NCBI RefSeq assembly: GCF_963678635.1 | Contig: NC_087067.1 | Location: 51,454,233-51,514,232, forward strand | Origin: Symsagittifera roscoffensis | Lineage: Eukaryota > Xenacoelomorpha > Acoela > Convolutidae | Reading direction: 5' to 3' | Length of the DNA: 60,000 nt | Shown: in pieces, positions 56,801 through 60,000 of the stretch | Layout: each line of letters starts with the position of its first letter | Position numbering within the stretch: the stretch's first letter is position 1 | The notes under the pieces: model-generated | Seen by the model: only the letters and a program-made list of their open reading frames with translations | The model's database searches: none | Told to the model about the DNA's origin: nothing | Made by a program: the position numbers and the translations under genes

Positions 56801-59800
56801 GGTCTTGTTGGTCAGTCCTTGATTTGACGCTTGAATCCATTGGTTTGCTGCTTATGTCATATGTAGATACCGTACGCATTGCTGAGCGACTCGCAGTAGT
56901 GTCAAGTTGACTTGTCTGTTCTACGTTACCTGCTGGGTCTTGTCGGTCGGTCCTTGATTTGACGCTCATATCCATTAGCTTGCTACTTTTGTCATTTGTA
57001 GCTAGTGTATGGATTGCTGAGCGACTCGCAGTAGTGTCAAGTTGACTTGTCTGTTCTGCGTTACCTACTGAGTCTTGTTGATTGGTTCCTAATTTGACGC
57101 TCGTATCCGTTGGTTTGCTGCTCGCATCATATGTAGATACCGTACGTAATGCTGAGCGGCTCGCAATACTGCCAAGTTGACTTGTCTGGCCTGTTGTAAC
57201 TGTTGGGCCTTGTTGGTTGGTCCTTGATTTGACGCTCGTATCCGTTGGTTTGCTGCTTCCATCATATGTTGATACCGTAAGTAATGCTGAGCGACTCGCA
57301 GTACTGCCAAGTTGACTTGTCTGGTCTGCTGTAACTGTTGGGTTTTGTTGGTTGGTCCTTGATTTGACGCTCGTATCCGTTGGTTTGCTGCTTCCATCAT
57401 ATGTAGATACCGTACGTAATGCTGAGCGGCTCGCGGTACTGCCAAGTTGACTTGCCTGGTATGCTGTAACTGTTGGGTTTTGTTGGTTGGTCCTTGATTT
57501 GACGCTCGTATCCGTTGGTTTGCTGCTTCCATCATATGTAGATACCGTACGTAATGCTGAGCGGCTCGCGGTACTGCCAAGTTGACTTGTCTGTTCTGCT
57601 GTATTTGTTGGATCTTGTTCTTCGGTCCTTGATTTGACGCTCGTATCCTTTGGCGTGCTACTTTTGTCATCTGTAGCTAGTGTATGGATTGCTGAGCGAC
57701 TCGCAGTAGTGTCAAGTTGACTTGTCTGTTCTACGTTATCTACTGGGTCTTGTTGGTCGGTCCTTGATTGGACGCTTGTATCCATTAGCTTGCTACTTTT
57801 GTCATTTGTAGCTAGTGTATGGATTGCTGAGCGACTCGCAGTAGTGTCAAGTTGACTTGTCTGTTCTACGTTACCTACTGAGTCTTGTTGATTGGTTCCT
57901 AATTTGACGATCGTATCCGTTGGTTTGCTGCTCGCATCATATGTAGAAACCGTACGTAATGCTGAGCGGCTCGCAATACTGCCAAGTTGACTTGTCTGGC
58001 CTGTTGTAACTGTTGGACCTTGTTGGTTGGTCCTTGATTTGACGCTCGTATCCGTTGGTTTGATGCTTCCATCATATGTTGATACCGTACGCAACGCTGA
58101 GCGACTCGCAGTACTGCCAAGTTGACTTGTCTGGTCTGCTGTAACTGTTGGGTTTTGTTGGTTGGTCCTTGATTTGACGCTCGTATCCGTTGGTTTGCTG
58201 CTTCCATCATATGTAGATACCGTACGTAATGCTGAGCGGCTCGCGGTACTGCCAAGTTGACTTGTCTGTTCTGCTGTATTTGTTGGATCTTGTTCTTCGG
58301 TCCTTGATTTGACGCTCGTATCCTTTGGCGTGCTACTTTTGTCATCTGTAGCTAGTGTATGGATTGCTGAGCGACTCGCAGTAGTGTCAAGTTGACTTGT
58401 CTGTTCTACGTTACCTACTGGGTCTTGTTGGTCGGTCCTTGATTTGACGCTTGTATCCATTAGCTTGCTACTTTTGTCATTTGTAGCTAGTGTATGGATT
58501 GCTGAGCGACTCGCAGTAGTGTCAAGTTGACTTGTCTGTTCTACGTTACCTACTGGGTCTTGTTGGTCGGTCCTTGACTTGACGCTTGTGTCCGTTGGGT
58601 TGCTGCTGTTGTCATATGTAGATACAGTACGTAATGCTGAGCGACTCGCAGTACTTTGAACTGCTGATCTACTTTTCAGACTGTAGCTGGTACTCTTTAT
58701 ATCTAACAACGATTCCCGCGATTGTGTCTGATGACTACCAGTTCGGGAACTCGTTTTTCCTACTGTCGCTTTTTTGTTTTGTCCTTCCGAAAAATCTGCC
58801 GTTTCAATAATGGATCCGTTTTCTTTTGTTTTGAAAGACTGATTTTCTTTTTGGCCTTCTAATTTATAGTTTTTATCTTCCAATTTTTTGGTGAAACCGT
58901 TCTGGTTCTTTCTTACAACCAAAGAGTTTGTTGATTTCAGCTCAGTATTTTTGGACCGAACAGCGCTAACGCTTTTATCTTCGTTGTCAAAGTTGTCATT
59001 TTGATGCATCGCATTTTGGCTCATTTGGTTTCTTGAAGTGGCGTACTCGGATTTGCCAGTTGCAGTATCTAGCCAGCTCTCGGACTGGTCTTGACTCTGA
59101 TCTGAGCTTCTGTGACTTTCAGTCATGAAACTTCTATCACTGTTCTTCATATCATCAAGAGTTTTCACGTACTTCCTCGATGCGGGTAGTTTTATTTTGT
59201 CTCCTGTTTCTGTGTCTAGCCAGCTTTCGGAGGTTTGGCTTTTGTGACCACTCGCCTCACGTTTAAGCTCCATTTCGGAGGAGATCACTTTTGGTTCGGC
59301 CGAAACTTTTGTCGAAACAATTGCTTCACTTTCGCTGCTTAAAGTCAAACTGATAGGCTTCAATTTACCAGCTTTGTCATCAGTAAAAAAATCGGTAGAT
59401 TCTTTTCCTTTCGTTGCTGTAAGATTTTCATAAGCGGTCTGATTTTTGTCAAGATTTCCTTCCGATATTACTGAATTAGTCTCCACCGTTGCGACTTTAT
59501 TGTCAGAGTGTATCGGACTTTCGATTTGGACTTTGAGTACTCGGTTGTCTAGTTCATATTTTTCTTCGTCGGTTAAAACTTTCGATCGTTCGTTTCGCGA
59601 CATACCAGACAAGTTGGCGTGATCATGCTTTCCAATGAATGAATACTCGTACTCAAGAGATCCCGACGACTTTCGTCTCAAGTACCGTTTCTCGCCCGAA
59701 TCTTCATGTATGCTTCGCATTACGGGTTCCGACTGCCGATTGCTTTCGGACTCGTAAGTTTTCAACTCGGCTTTCCGAACCTCACCCGTTGTCGAGGCAT

Positions 59801-60000
59801 TTATTGGGCTAATTGCACTTGCTGTTATAGTTAGAGATTCAGGTACTGAGCTTGTTTCATCTGCGTTGGTTCGGATATTCATTGATGATTTCAAACTGGG
59901 AGCTGGAGTACTTTGTTTCGATTTGCTTCCAGTTCGTACTCTTTTCAGATGAGCAGTTCGAATGCTGGCACTATCGCTGGCCTTTGTTGTTAGAGGTTCC
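53814..60000 (-). CDS. Ser/Thr-rich probably disordered repeat protein, 3' part of gene, open at right edge
   Basis: Two exons are visible. The large exon is open from the right edge (60000) down to 54255, where it ends ITE before the donor GTAACC. The last exon (54038-53814, 74 codons plus TAA) follows the acceptor TTTCTTTAG in the same phase. The frame is still open upstream of 59894, so the N-terminus is outside the window. More than 1,990 residues are seen, very rich in Ser, Thr, Lys, Asp and Gln, with no hydrophobic segments. Two ESWLDT-TG motifs lie near 59210 and 59075. A block of about fifteen 45-residue repeats spans 58655-56500, and looser SRSA-like motifs recur outside it (for example near 55950 and 55240). 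The C-terminal half has Ser-Pro/Thr-Pro and Arg-Ser clusters that could be phosphorylated. I recognise no family. Confidence 0.85.
56500..58655 (-). repeat. 135-bp coding tandem repeat (45-aa units)
   Basis: The unit consensus starts TASRSALRTVSTYDGSSKPT and ends with TSQLGS or TSQLDT. About 15 full units and degenerate edges are present. Unit types occur in a repeated order (IHTLATNDKSS, IHTLATDDKSS, LRTVSTYDGSS, LRTVSTYDGS, IASRSALRTVSTYDAS) twice, the second time with one extra unit. This indicates block duplication of 5-6 units (675-810 bp). Because the unit is 135 nt, other frames also stay open for 148-193 codons. Confidence 0.9.

Noticed and set aside
57089-58345. Two minus-strand ORFs of 193 and 148 codons rich in NQRIRASNQGP
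   Set aside because: They are the second frame of the 135-bp repeat array; a repeat length divisible by three keeps any stop-free frame open. The main frame is much longer and spliced sensibly.

Overview
The window is nuclear DNA of an invertebrate animal. It has spliced host genes with GT-AG introns in AT-rich surroundings, and most of its length is retrotransposon: a Ty3/gypsy element, Penelope-like remnants, a non-LTR-type reverse transcriptase remnant and a Polinton-type DNA polymerase fragment. I cannot name the phylum from sequence alone. All identifications come from reading motifs; no database search was run.

Layout. (1) 1-5057: a multi-exon minus-strand host gene whose conserved blocks match the FAM117/GLCCI1 family. 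Its last exon(s) are not seen and probably lie left of the window. Its large intron holds tRNA-like Pol III relics. (2) 5828-30422: one young, very large (about 24.6 kb) Ty3/gypsy retrotransposon on the minus strand, bounded by 920-bp LTRs that differ at only two positions I could see. In sense order it has the 5' LTR (29503-30422), a possible tRNA-Asn-type primer site, a leader of about 3 kb full of a repeated TCCGG-purine motif, a 3200-codon Gag-Pol frame with one in-frame TAA, ORF2 with an SGNH/GDSL hydrolase domain, ORF3 (1630 aa, no recognised family) overlapping ORF2 by 13 nt, a short 3' UTR, a polypurine tract and the 3' LTR (5828-6747). The 3' LTR lies about 780 bp upstream of the FAM117-like start codon and in the same orientation.

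(3) 27951-41925: a tandem duplication with a 6,985-bp period. It copied part of the element leader, the 5' LTR and about 4.5 kb of flank (remnants of a non-LTR-type RT polyprotein, a Penelope-like endonuclease and a Polinton-type DNA polymerase B). (4) 41926-52260: older debris. It contains the rest of the polB fragment, a plus-strand remnant of a related gypsy element (ORF3 pieces, PPT, divergent LTR) with a Penelope fragment wedged into it, a Penelope RT/GIY-YIG remnant, and an inverted older copy of the RT/Penelope segment with an internal tandem array. (5) 53814-60000: the 3' part of a minus-strand host gene encoding a very Ser/Thr-rich, probably disordered protein with about fifteen 45-residue repeats. 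It runs off the right edge.

The most unusual content is the giant element. It carries accessory ORFs that are not envelope proteins, a macro-domain-like C-terminus on Pol, and copies of its own polypurine-tract motif inside pol in two different reading frames, a pattern that points to function at the nucleic-acid level.
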